NCBI RefSeq assembly: GCF_002744715.1
Contig: NZ_KZ319375.1
Span: 1-64,000 of the forward strand
Source: Marinobacter profundi
GTDB taxonomy: Bacteria > Pseudomonadota > Gammaproteobacteria > Pseudomonadales > Oleiphilaceae
Reading direction: 5' to 3'
DNA length: 64,000 nt
The position numbers and the translations under genes are program-made. Of this stretch, positions 10,648 through 20,500 are shown one piece after another. Under the pieces are notes generated by a model. The model had not been told where the DNA came from. It did not search any database and worked only from the letters and a program-made list of their open reading frames with translations. Position 1 is the stretch's first letter. Each line of letters opens with the position of its first letter.

Positions 10648-11614
10648 CACGCTCGAGATCCTGGACGTGCTTGCGCAGGGCGGCCAGCAACCGCTCCATA
10701 TCCTCCGGCAAGGGCACTTCCCAGCTCATCTCCGCTCCGGTTGCCGGGTGCTCAAGGGTCAGCTTGCGGGCATGGAGAGCCTGCCGGTGGAAGGCGGACA
10801 ACACTTCCCGCAGCTCATCGGTAGTGCCTTTGGGGAGGCGAATCCGGCCGCCATACAACTGGTCACCCACCAGTGGATGTCGAACGTGGGCCATGTGGAC
10901 CCGGATCTGGTGGGTACGGCCGCTTTCGAGTTTGCAGCGGACGTGGGTATGGGCGGCAAAGCGCTCGATCAGGCGATAATGGGTAACCGCCGGTTTGCCA
11001 GTACCGACCACCGCCATCTTCTTGCGCTCACGGGGGTGGCGGCCGATAGGTGCATCCACCGTCGCACCGCCGGTCAGTGTCCCGACAACGACCGCTTCGT
11101 ATTCGCGCCCCATGGTACGGGTCTGCAACTGGTCCACCAGAGAGGTATGCGCGATCAGACTGCGGGCCACCACCATGATTCCGGACGTATCCTTATCAAG
11201 ACGGTGGACGATGCCGGCACGGGGCAGGTTTTCAACCTCCGGGGCATAATGCAGCAACGCATTCACCAGGGTACCGGCAGCATGACCTGCGGCCGGGTGG
11301 ACCACCAGGCCGGCGGGTTTGTTGATCACCAGCAGGTGTTCGTCCTCGTAGACGATATCCAGGGTGATGGACTCCGCCTCCCAGCTCACCTGGGCTTCGG
11401 GCTCGGCATCCAGCTCGATCCGGTCATCCAGCATTACCCGGTCCCGGGGCTTGCAGGTCTTGCCATTTACCGTCAGGGCACCGCTTTTGATCCAGCCCTG
11501 CAGGCGAGACCGGGAGTGTTCCGGCATCAGCTCCGCAGCCGCCTGATCGAGGCGCTTGTCGCTCAGTGACGAGGGTACGGTAAAGGTTGCAGTAATACGA
11601 TTTTCAGCAGTCAT
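10637..11614 (-). CDS. rluD: 23S rRNA pseudouridine(1911/1915/1917) synthase RluD
   Basis: Modifies helix 69 of 23S rRNA, important for ribosome assembly. The 325-residue protein has an N-terminal S4 RNA-binding domain (about 15-75) and the RluA-type catalytic domain with HRLDKDTSG at 137-145; D140 is the catalytic aspartate. It overlaps downstream pgeF and is transcribed divergently from bamD, the arrangement seen in E. coli and Pseudomonas. Confidence 0.96.
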   Translation of the reverse strand: MTAENRITATFTVPSSLSDKRLDQAAAELMPEHSRSRLQGWIKSGALTVNGKTCKPRDRVMLDDRIELDAEPEAQVSWEAESITLDIVYEDEHLLVINKPAGLVVHPAAGHAAGTLVNALLHYAPEVENLPRAGIVHRLDKDTSGIMVVARSLIAHTSLVDQLQTRTMGREYEAVVVGTLTGGATVDAPIGRHPRERKKMAVVGTGKPAVTHYRLIERFAAHTHVRCKLESGRTHQIRVHMAHVRHPLVGDQLYGGRIRLPKGTTDELREVLSAFHRQALHARKLTLEHPATGAEMSWEVPLPEDMERLLAALRKHVQDLERDDF

Positions 11615-11680
11615 TCATGCCCCAGGGCCAGTTTGGGTGTTACGCTTGGTCCGGATTGGCAGCTCAGGGTACCGGGACAC

Positions 11681-11709
11681 TGCACAAGGGCAGACAACCC
11701 CGCTACAAT
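11681..11709 (+). promoter_or_regulatory. Candidate bamD promoter
   Basis: TGCACA (11681-11686), a 17-nt spacer and TACAAT (11704-11709), about 43 bases before the bamD ATG. The -10 matches five of six and the -35 four of six. Confidence 0.5.
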
Positions 11710-11751
11710 GGCCAACCAATCCGACGCTTCATCATTATACGGGAATCCGGC

Positions 11752-12585
11752 ATGAGATCGTTTGTTCGTTTTACAGCAGTGTTCGCCATGGCGTTACTGA
11801 TCAGCGCCTGCGCCTCCAACAAACAGGAGGAAGTGCTGCCGGAGGAGAGCTACTACGAGAAAGCCCGCGAGGCCATGAACTCGGGCAACTTCAACGAGGC
11901 GGAACAGAACCTCGATTTCCTTGAAACCTACTACCCGTTCGGCCGCTACGCCGAGCAGGCCCAGCTGGACCTTATCTACGCCCGCTACCAGAATCTCGAC
12001 CTGGAAGGAGCCCGGGCTGCGGCAGACCGCTTCCTGCGCCTCAATCCGCAGAGCGAACACGCGGACTATGCACTCTATATGCGCGGAGTCGCCTCGTACA
12101 ACCTCGATGTTGGCCTGGCTGCCCGTTACTTCCCCACCGACGTCAGCGCCCGCGATCCCGGTGAGCAGCGCCAGGCCTTCCGGGACTTTTCCGAACTGCT
12201 TAACCGTTATCCCGCCAGCGAGTATGCAGCGGACGCCCGCCAGCGCATGATTGCCATTCGCAACCGGTTGGCCGAACTGGAGGTGCATGCAGCCCGCTAC
12301 TATATCAAGCGCGAAGCGTACGTGGCTGCCAATAACCGGGCCCGTTTTGTCGTGGAAAACTACTCGACGTCCCCCGCCGTGGAAGAGGCTCTGATTATTC
12401 TGGCGGAAACCTACCAGGCCATGGACCTGAGCAAAGCCGCCGACGATACCATTGCCATGCTGGCAGCCAACTTCCCGGACAGCGATGCCTTTGACGACAA
12501 CAAGCAGTTCCAGCCCAGCAAGCTTAAGCGGGAAAACCGCTCGCTGACCAGCGTGATCACCTTCGGCCTGTTCGGCGACGAATAA
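11752..12585 (+). CDS. bamD: BamD, outer-membrane protein assembly lipoprotein
   Basis: Essential lipoprotein of the BAM complex that inserts beta-barrel proteins into the outer membrane. The 277-residue protein has a lipoprotein signal ending LLISAC with the acylated C20, then tetratricopeptide-like helical repeats (for example EKAREAMNSGNFNEAE). I chose the ATG at 11752 because it gives a proper lipoprotein signal; a longer in-frame extension would bury it. It is divergent from rluD, as in E. coli. Confidence 0.96.
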   Translation: MRSFVRFTAVFAMALLISACASNKQEEVLPEESYYEKAREAMNSGNFNEAEQNLDFLETYYPFGRYAEQAQLDLIYARYQNLDLEGARAAADRFLRLNPQSEHADYALYMRGVASYNLDVGLAARYFPTDVSARDPGEQRQAFRDFSELLNRYPASEYAADARQRMIAIRNRLAELEVHAARYYIKREAYVAANNRARFVVENYSTSPAVEEALIILAETYQAMDLSKAADDTIAMLAANFPDSDAFDDNKQFQPSKLKRENRSLTSVITFGLFGDE

Positions 12586-12627
12586 TAGGCCCGGGCGGGT
12601 GCCCTGCCAGCTACCCGCCCAAGGCCC

Positions 12628-14295
12628 TCACTTGCCGCTCTTCCAGCCGTTGGTGATCGGATAGCGGCGATCCTTGCCAAAGCCACGCTCGGTAATGCGC
12701 ACCCCGATGGGTGCCTGGCGGCGCTTGTATTCGTTGATATCCACCAGCCGCACCACGCGATCCACGTCGGCACGCGCAAAGCCTTCCGCTACGATGGCAT
12801 CGGCACTGAAATCCCGCTCAACGTACAGATTGAGTATCTGGTCCAGCACGTCGTAGCCCGGCAGACTGTCCTCGTCCTTCTGGTCCGGCGCCAGTTCCGC
12901 TGAAGGTGGCCGGGTAATCACCCGCTCGGGAATCACCGCAGACACCGTATTACGGTAACGGGCCAGGCGGAACACCAGGGTTTTCGGCACATCTTTCAGC
13001 ACATCAAACCCGCCGGCCATGTCACCGTACAGGGTGGAATAGCCAACCGCCATTTCACTCTTGTTGCCGGTGGTCAGCACCAGCGAACCAAACTTGTTGG
13101 ACAGCGACATCAGCAAGACGCCCCGCAGCCGTGCCTGCAGGTTCTCTTCGGTGGTATCCGGCCGGGTGCCGTTGAATGGCGCGGCCAGGGTGGCCATGAA
13201 CGCATCGTACATCGGTTCTATAGAGAACACGTCGTACTGTACGCCGAGTGCTTTTGCCTCCGCCTCGGCATCTTCCAGGCTCATGCTGGAGGTGTAGCGG
13301 AATGGCATCATCACCGCCCTCACCCGCTCGGCACCGAGGGCATCCACCGCAATTGCGACGGTCAGCGCCGAATCGATGCCACCGGAGAGACCGAGTACCA
13401 CCGAGCGGAAACCGTTCTTGTTGACGTAATCCCGTACCCCCAGCACCAGCGCCCGGTAGACATTCTCTTCCAGGGACGGCTCGGCCAGCGGCGGCTGCGA
13501 CACCGGCTGGCAATGGTGCTCATTGAGAAACTCCACCGGGAACAGTCCTTCGGCAAACTGGGGCACCTCCACCGCCAGGGCACCAGAGTGATCGAACACC
13601 ATGGAGCCGCCGTCAAACACCAGCTCGTCCTGCCCGCCCACCAGGTTGGTATAGACGATGCTGACCCGGTTCTCGCGGGATTTACGCTCCAGCAGCGACT
13701 TGCGACGGGCCTGCTTGTCGATGTCATAGGGTGAGGCATTCAGATTAAGGACCAGTTTTGCACCGGCGGCGGCCGCTTGTTCCACCGGACCATCGTGCCA
13801 GATATCCTCACACACGGTGATCCCCACCGGGATCCCGCGAATGTCCAGAACACAGGGTTGCGAACCGGCTGCGAAATACCGCTTCTCGTCAAACACCTGG
13901 TAGTTGGGAGGGAACTGCTTGAAGTAGCGGGCGCGCACCTGCCGGCCCTCGATCACCAGCGCCGCGTTGTACAACAGGCCGCCATGACGGACCGGTGCAC
14001 CAATGACCACCACCGCCGCAAAATCCTCCTGCAGCAGGCTGTCCAGCGCCTCCTCGATGCGCAGGTCCAGACTGGGCCGCAACAACAGGTCCTCGGGAGG
14101 GTAGCCGGTCAGGCAGAGCTCCGGAAACACCACCACATCCGCCTGATGGTCCTGCTCGGCCTTGCGCACCGCTTCGATCACAGCACGGGTGTTACCCGGG
14201 ATATCACCCACCAGGAAATCCGTTTGCGCCATCACCAGTCGCAGGCGGTGGGCGGAACTGGCGGCGCGCGCTGGCGCTTCGGCGGGACGGGACAT
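12628..14295 (-). CDS. nadE: Glutamine-dependent NAD+ synthetase
   Basis: Last step of NAD synthesis, amidating nicotinic acid adenine dinucleotide with nitrogen from glutamine. The protein has 555 residues and two domains. The N-terminal nitrilase-type glutaminase carries Glu (FPELCLTGYP), Lys (FKQFPPNYQ) and Cys (TVCEDIWHDG). The C-terminal synthetase carries the P-loop GLSGGIDSALT. I chose the ATG at 14295 because AGGAG lies about seven bases upstream; in-frame ATGs at 14316 and 14322 lack a ribosome site. A TATAAT occurs at 14332-14337. The gene interrupts the bamD-pilS neighbourhood I recall from Pseudomonas. Confidence 0.94.
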   Translation of the reverse strand: MSRPAEAPARAASSAHRLRLVMAQTDFLVGDIPGNTRAVIEAVRKAEQDHQADVVVFPELCLTGYPPEDLLLRPSLDLRIEEALDSLLQEDFAAVVVIGAPVRHGGLLYNAALVIEGRQVRARYFKQFPPNYQVFDEKRYFAAGSQPCVLDIRGIPVGITVCEDIWHDGPVEQAAAAGAKLVLNLNASPYDIDKQARRKSLLERKSRENRVSIVYTNLVGGQDELVFDGGSMVFDHSGALAVEVPQFAEGLFPVEFLNEHHCQPVSQPPLAEPSLEENVYRALVLGVRDYVNKNGFRSVVLGLSGGIDSALTVAIAVDALGAERVRAVMMPFRYTSSMSLEDAEAEAKALGVQYDVFSIEPMYDAFMATLAAPFNGTRPDTTEENLQARLRGVLLMSLSNKFGSLVLTTGNKSEMAVGYSTLYGDMAGGFDVLKDVPKTLVFRLARYRNTVSAVIPERVITRPPSAELAPDQKDEDSLPGYDVLDQILNLYVERDFSADAIVAEGFARADVDRVVRLVDINEYKRRQAPIGVRITERGFGKDRRYPITNGWKSGK

Positions 14296-14379
14296 AAAGC
14301 GGCTCCTGTAACTCATTGCCATGAAAAGGCTATTATAACCCCCTCAGGCACAGGAATTCTCCCGGGAAACCCGCAAACA

Positions 14380-16032
14380 ATGGTCAATACTGCTCCACCC
14401 AGCACCGGCAACTGGCCACAGGCCCCCCTGCTGGCCCAGCGCGGCAAGCTGTTTCGCATCTACAACCACTACCGGGTAGTGATCAGCCTGCTGTTACTTG
14501 GCCTGCTGTTTGTCGACCCGGCCAATTTCGACAGCCGGTTCCGGATGCTGGACTACTACCAGGCCGGGGTGGTGACCTACCTGGCCATTAACGGCTTTAT
14601 TTCCCTGATCATGTTCGCCGGCTTCCAGCCCCAGCAACGCCACATCACCCTGTCGATTCTGGCGGACATCCTGATGATGCACTGGCTGCTGCTGTTCAGC
14701 ACCGGCATCACCAACGGGCTGGCCAACCTGGTGATTGTGTCCGTTGCCGCTGGCAACATTCTCACGCCAAGCCGCGTCGGCACCTTCTATGCCGCCCTCG
14801 CCGCCATCTGTTCGCTGGGCATTTCCCTGTGGGCGGTGATTGCACTGGACGCCCACGCCGACGACATCGTACGGGCCGGCTCGCTGGGCATCCTCTACTT
14901 TGCCGCCGCCTTTGTTCTGCAATACATTTCCCGGCGGATGATCCGCAGCGAAGCCCTTGCCTCCTCACGGGCCCAGAGCCTGGCGGAACTGGAACAGATT
15001 AACCGCCAGATTATCCAGCGCATGCGCACCGGCATCCTGGTCATGGACCACCTCGGACAGATCCGGCTGGCCAATGCCGCTGCCGAGGAAATGCTGTTCG
15101 AGCACACCGTCGAGGACGACAACCGGCTGCCGGCACGGGGCCGCGCCCTGCCCGTCACCTTGCGGGAAGGCCTGAACCACTGGCTACAGGACCCCAACCG
15201 GCGGGTAGAAACCTTTCAGCCAACCCCCGGCTCCCCTGTCCTGCAGGCCAGCTTCACCCGCCTCGACCAGGAACGGGGCGACCAGATCCTGGTGTTCATC
15301 GAAGACACCAGCAAAGTGACCCAGCAAGCCCAGCAGATGAAACTGGCTTCGCTGGGAAGGCTGACTGCAGGCATCGCCCATGAAATCCGCAATCCGCTTG
15401 GCGCCATTAGCCATGCCGCGCAACTGATGGCGGAGTCCGGTCACCTTGAGGCCAGCGATCGTAAAATGCTCGACATCATCCAGCGTCATTCCCGACGTGT
15501 TAACGGCATCATCGAAAACGTACTGGACCTGTCCCGCCGCCGGCCCGCCGATACCGACCTGATCGATGTCGGGCAATGGCTCAGTGAGTTCCGCGAAGAC
15601 TACCTGCACACCGTCGGTGCCAATGGCAGTGCCAATCCCCCGGAGATCAGCCTCCACCTTGCCGAGGGCACGCCACCGGCACGCTTCGACCGCAGCCAGA
15701 TCGAGCAAGTGCTGGTCAACTTGTGTGACAATGGCCTGCGCTACAGCGCGCAACACTGCGGCCACCCTAGCCTGGAGTTGTCGGCAGGGGCCACCGCCGA
15801 TGGCCAGAAAGCCTACGTTGACGTGCGGGACTTTGGTCCGGGCATCTCCCCGGAGAACCGCACCTCGGTATTTGAGCCCTTCTTCACAACCGACAAAAGT
15901 GGCACCGGACTCGGTCTTTATCTGGCGCGGGAACTGTGCGAGGCTAATCAGGCCCATCTGTCTCTGCTGGACGATGGCCAGCCGGGGAGCTGCTTTCGCA
16001 TTACCTTTGCCCACCACGGTCGGCTGATCTGA
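14380..16032 (+). CDS. pilS: PilS, membrane sensor histidine kinase of the type IV pilus
   Basis: Sensor kinase controlling pilin transcription through PilR. The 550 residues comprise about six transmembrane helices (33-185), a PAS-like cytoplasmic domain (about 205-315), a HisKA domain with the phospho-acceptor H334 in IAHEIRNPLGAI, and an HATPase domain with N, G1 (DFGPGI) and G2 (GTGLGLYL) boxes. In P. aeruginosa PilS senses PilA in the membrane. I used the ATG at 14380 because upstream sequence is antisense to nadE. pilR follows after 27 bases. Confidence 0.94.
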   Translation: MVNTAPPSTGNWPQAPLLAQRGKLFRIYNHYRVVISLLLLGLLFVDPANFDSRFRMLDYYQAGVVTYLAINGFISLIMFAGFQPQQRHITLSILADILMMHWLLLFSTGITNGLANLVIVSVAAGNILTPSRVGTFYAALAAICSLGISLWAVIALDAHADDIVRAGSLGILYFAAAFVLQYISRRMIRSEALASSRAQSLAELEQINRQIIQRMRTGILVMDHLGQIRLANAAAEEMLFEHTVEDDNRLPARGRALPVTLREGLNHWLQDPNRRVETFQPTPGSPVLQASFTRLDQERGDQILVFIEDTSKVTQQAQQMKLASLGRLTAGIAHEIRNPLGAISHAAQLMAESGHLEASDRKMLDIIQRHSRRVNGIIENVLDLSRRRPADTDLIDVGQWLSEFREDYLHTVGANGSANPPEISLHLAEGTPPARFDRSQIEQVLVNLCDNGLRYSAQHCGHPSLELSAGATADGQKAYVDVRDFGPGISPENRTSVFEPFFTTDKSGTGLGLYLARELCEANQAHLSLLDDGQPGSCFRITFAHHGRLI

Positions 16033-16059
16033 ACAACAACCGGAAACTGACACCACCTG

Positions 16060-17442
16060 ATGACCAATCACACCGCGCTCATTGTTGACGACGAACCGGA
16101 TATCCGGGACCTGCTGGAGATTACCCTCACCCGGATGGGCATCAACACCCTCACCGCACCCGACATTTCCAGTGCCAGGGCGCTGCTGGCAGAGCACCAG
16201 CCCCAGTTGTGTCTCACCGACATGAACCTGCCCGACGGCAATGGTATCGACCTGGTAGGCTGGATTGGCCAGAACTGCCCCAACACCCCTGTCGCAGTCA
16301 TTACCGCCTACGGCAACATGGATACTGCCATCGAAGCCCTGAAGGCGGGTGCCTTTGATTTCGTCTCCAAACCGGTGGAACTGCCACGGCTGCGGGAGCT
16401 GATCAACAGCGCCCTCAAACTGTCGGACGCTCCGGCCGACGCAGCTACCCTGGGTGATGATCCCGGGCTGTTACTGGGCAATTCGGCGGAGATCAAACGG
16501 CTACGCAGCCAGGTGAGAAAGCTCGCCCGCAGCCAGGCGCCGGTCTTTATCAGCGGCGAGTCCGGCAGCGGCAAGGAGCTGGTGGCGCGGATGATTCACC
16601 TGCAGGGGCCGCGGGCAGAAGGGCCGTTTATCGCCGTCAACTGCGGCGCCATCCCCTCCGAGCTGATGGAAAGCGAATTCTTTGGCCACAAAAAGGGCAG
16701 CTTCACCGGCGCGGTGGACAACAAGGACGGCCTGTTCCGCTCGGCCGATGGCGGCACCCTGTTTCTCGACGAGGTAGCGGATTTGCCGTTGGCGATGCAG
16801 GTCAAACTGCTGCGGGCCATCCAGGAAAAAGCCGTGCGACCGGTGGGTGACACCAAGGAAATCCCGGTGGATATCCGGGTACTGAGTGCCACCCACAAGA
16901 ACCTGCCGGAACTGGTCCGTGAAGGCAGCTTCCGCCAGGACCTGTTCTACCGCATCAACGTCATTGAACTGGCGGTCCCCCCGCTGCGGGAACGACCGGA
17001 CGACATTGCGCTGCTGGCCCGTCATATTCTCGAGCGCATTGCCCGGGAATACGAATGTGAGCCGGCTACCCTGGCGCCCGCCGCCCTGGAGCGACTGAAA
17101 GCCTATCGCTTCCCCGGCAACGTGCGGGAGCTGGAGAACATCCTCGAGCGGGCGTTCACGCTTTGCGACAACGATCAGATTGGCGCCGGGGACCTGCACC
17201 TGGGCAATGCTCCGCAACCGCTGGCAACCTCCGACGCCACAACCGACAGCCGCGACGATCTGGTGGCGCCGGAACTGCCCGACGGCGACATCGACCTGGA
17301 GGGCTTCCTTGAAACCATCGAGCGTCAGGCCATCGAGAAAGCCCTGGAAGCAACACGCTGGAACAAGACCGCCGCGGCCAAGAAGCTGGGCATCAGCTTC
17401 CGCGCATTGCGCTATCGGCTGAAGAAGCTCGGGATGGAGTAG
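16060..17442 (+). CDS. pilR: PilR, sigma-54-dependent response regulator of pilin expression
   Basis: NtrC-type activator of 460 residues. The receiver domain has the phospho-acceptor D54, the AAA+ domain has Walker A GESGSGKE at 166-173 and the sigma-54 contact loop GSFTGA at 213-218, and a Fis-type helix-turn-helix lies at the C-terminus (KKLGISFRALRYRLKK). GSFTGA is a Ser variant of GAFTGA that is common in this family. Its expected target is the major pilin promoter, which lies outside this window. I saw no clear sigma-54 promoter upstream of the minor-pilin clusters. Confidence 0.95.
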   Translation: MTNHTALIVDDEPDIRDLLEITLTRMGINTLTAPDISSARALLAEHQPQLCLTDMNLPDGNGIDLVGWIGQNCPNTPVAVITAYGNMDTAIEALKAGAFDFVSKPVELPRLRELINSALKLSDAPADAATLGDDPGLLLGNSAEIKRLRSQVRKLARSQAPVFISGESGSGKELVARMIHLQGPRAEGPFIAVNCGAIPSELMESEFFGHKKGSFTGAVDNKDGLFRSADGGTLFLDEVADLPLAMQVKLLRAIQEKAVRPVGDTKEIPVDIRVLSATHKNLPELVREGSFRQDLFYRINVIELAVPPLRERPDDIALLARHILERIAREYECEPATLAPAALERLKAYRFPGNVRELENILERAFTLCDNDQIGAGDLHLGNAPQPLATSDATTDSRDDLVAPELPDGDIDLEGFLETIERQAIEKALEATRWNKTAAAKKLGISFRALRYRLKKLGME

Positions 17443-17463
17443 GAAACCCGCCGCCAGCATGAC

Positions 17464-17488
17464 TCGGGGCAGCCCCTGGCTGCCCCGA
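17464..17488. terminator. Strong hairpin between convergent pilR and pilY1
   Basis: Perfect 11-bp stem TCGGGGCAGCC (17464-17474) / GGCTGCCCCGA (17478-17488) with a 3-nt loop. It lacks a long T tract on either side but sits exactly between two converging genes, so it probably acts as a shared terminator or 3'-end stabiliser. Confidence 0.6.
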
Positions 17489-17509
17489 ATACCACTCCCG
17501 CGAACCGAA

Positions 17510-20500
17510 TCAGCGACTGATCAGCTCGCGCCAGCCCAGCCGGCCGCGGAGAGTCTGGTCGCCGAAATCCACCACGTTTTCGTTGGTGAAGTCCTGCAGA
17601 TCGCCGATCCCGCCCGCGGTATTATCGAACATCACATTACCCAGAATGCGTGACATCGACAGGATTCCACCGGTGAAATAGAAACCCGAGGCCACCAGAT
17701 CCTGGCTGTTTACCTGGCCGTCGCCGTTGGTATCAAACACCTGGCGCCCCGGATCCGTGCCGTCCAGATCCACAAACATGCGGAAGCTGGCACCGTTGGA
17801 GGCGCAGTCGTTGGTGGGCGGGATGGTGGTGTTGAACAGTATGGTGTTACCCCGCACCTGCGGCACCATCACCACCCGCTCCCCGGAGATAGTGTCAAAA
17901 TCGATATACCAGCCGGAGTATTCACCGTTTTTGTCGCCCCAGGCCAGGCTGTCACTACTCAGGTTGCGCACCAGGCCGTCTGCCGTCACGGTTTCGCTGA
18001 TATCCCGGGCCAGCAGGTCTGCCTTCGTCAGTGCCGAACTGCCCGAGTCCCAGACTGCGTAAAACGACTGCGTCGCCGGCGTGACCAGCACGTCATCCTG
18101 GCTCAGGTACTGCCCGGTTCCGAACAGCACCAGCAGGTTAGGGGCGTTCTGGCTGGTGGATTGCACATAGGGGTTGCGCACCACCATTGGCGCCGAAGTT
18201 ACCGGTTGCCCTGAAGGTGCTGTGAACAACGGTACCGGCACGTCAGTGCCACTGACCTTCTGGTTGTAGGCGCTACTCCACGCATCCGTGGCGGCATCGT
18301 AGGCAAACGCCCAGATCCGGCCATCCAGGTCACTGGCGAAGATCCGGTCCACGAGTTTGTCCGCGTCAAGATCGATCAGGCGCAGGTCGGCGTTCATCCC
18401 GCCGGATTCCGGCCCTGCATCAACTTCATAAAACCAGTAATCGCTGTTCTCCGTCCAGGTACCGTCCAGACCACCTTCGAGGCGCAGCATGAAAAGTCCG
18501 GTACGCCCGCTCGGCGCATCCAGTCCGTTGCCGAACACCGCCACCCACTCATAGCCGGAACCCAGGTCCGTCAACATGACGTTGACCGGCTCGATTACAT
18601 AACCGAGGTCATCACTGACAAACTCCCAGAGTGCGAGATCACCCGCATCGAACTCACTGACCGCATCCGGATCAGTGATATCCAGCGCAAACAGCCCACG
18701 CCCGCCAGCCCTCAGGCCACCGATCAGGAGCGTCCGCCACTGGTCGCCGCTACCAACATCAATAAAGGCATCGGCCACCGTTGGCGTCAGGTCGACATAG
18801 TAACGGTGCAGATAGGCCGGATCCGTCAGGTAATTGAGCCCCTGCCCCGGCTGGTCACTGAACACGAGGTTGGGTACATAGGCGAACAGCTCGGTACCGC
18901 CGGTAGCTTCCCGGGTCGCGTCGAAGGCGTGGAGCATGCCGTCGTTGGCGCCGACGTAGACTACCGGTGTGCGCGCCGAAATTGCGTCGGAATTGCGGAA
19001 ATCGGAATAGCGGGCGCCTTCCGCGCCATAGGGCGGCACATCTGGCCAGCCCATCCCGGGACGATCAACAAACACTGGCGCGCTGTGCACGATATCCCCG
19101 AGACGACTGTCACGGATCCGGAACGGCCCTGCCGGCACTTCGCTGCCACGATCGCCACGGAGATAAGCCAGCCGGTCCTTGGCGAGGTCCTCGGCCGCCG
19201 CGGCGTCCAGCGCGTCGGTGCCCACCAACAGATCCGCCCTCTGAGCGGTCGTCAGTGCATCCCAGCTGAATGCCACGCCGGTTCCCGAATCCGGGTTGTA
19301 GGTGATGATGTCCCGCGGGCTGGCACTCAGGTTACGGTCATCCAGCCGGGCACCGGCTTCCCACACCACCTCCCCGATGTAGGACCCTGACTCATCCTGC
19401 ACCAGACGGCCATTGTTGCTGTTAAGGCCGCGCGCCGCCAGCTGGCCACTCCAGCGCCGGCTGTTGAAAATCGCACTGAAGATCAGTGAATCGGATTCCA
19501 CCGTGGCGCTGCTGAAGGTCACGGCGGCCGCCGCACCTGACTGGTTGTCGATATCCTCCAGCGCCCGGTTGAGCCCTTCGCTGATTTCCGACGGCAGGCG
19601 GGCATTGTAGATCTCACCTTTGCCGTTAACCGTGGCCCGGTAAAGGTCATCAATCTGGTAGGTCAGGATATTCGCACTGACGGTGTTGGCATCCGGCCAG
19701 ACGGGCGGGTTGTCATAGGCTGCATCCACAGAGTTGTAGAGCGTGCCGTCAATCTGCTGGCCGTAGACGCTTCCTTTGGCGCCGAGCAAAACCCCGTAAG
19801 TATTCATGTGCAGGTTGGTATTGCAGTCCAGCCGTGGGTCGGGATCGTCGTCCAGACACTGGCCGGGCACGCGCACCTGCCCCGCCGGCAGATCACTGCG
19901 CAGGTTATCGCTGTAATACCGGGAGGCGATCTCCGCCAGGGTGGACGATTCGGACTCGTAGTCGGTGGCAAAGCCGTCGGTGTACATCAAGGTGTAATTG
20001 CGCTGGCACTCATACTGAATCGGTGCGCCGTCTCCCGTACGTTTGTACTGGGCACCCACGAAGTCCAGCGCACCGCGTAACGGCGCCTCGTTGGTGGCGG
20101 GAACACCGTCGTATGCGTGGTAGACCTTTGTCAACAGGCTCTCGAAATCGCCACCGGTGCTGCGGTCGCTGGTATCAAGCATAGCGACATCAGTGGCCTG
20201 ATCGTTCACCGTGACCAGATCGGCGCGGACGCCACTGATGGACTGCAGCGATTTGCCGAGCCCGTATCGCACGGACTGGTGACGGCGGCGGTGGTACTGG
20301 AACCAGTTGGAAAAGTTCTGCAACTCCTGGTGGTAGGTGCGCTCGTATTCAGTGCCGGCGTTGTAGATTCGGTCTTCGTTCACCCGGACCTTTTCGAGGC
20401 AGCGGCCATCCGGCGCAAGAGTACCTTCAAATTCGCCGCCGCCTGGTCGTTCAAAAACCAGGGAATTTTCCAGTGACCAGTCCTGGATCACCGATTGGTA

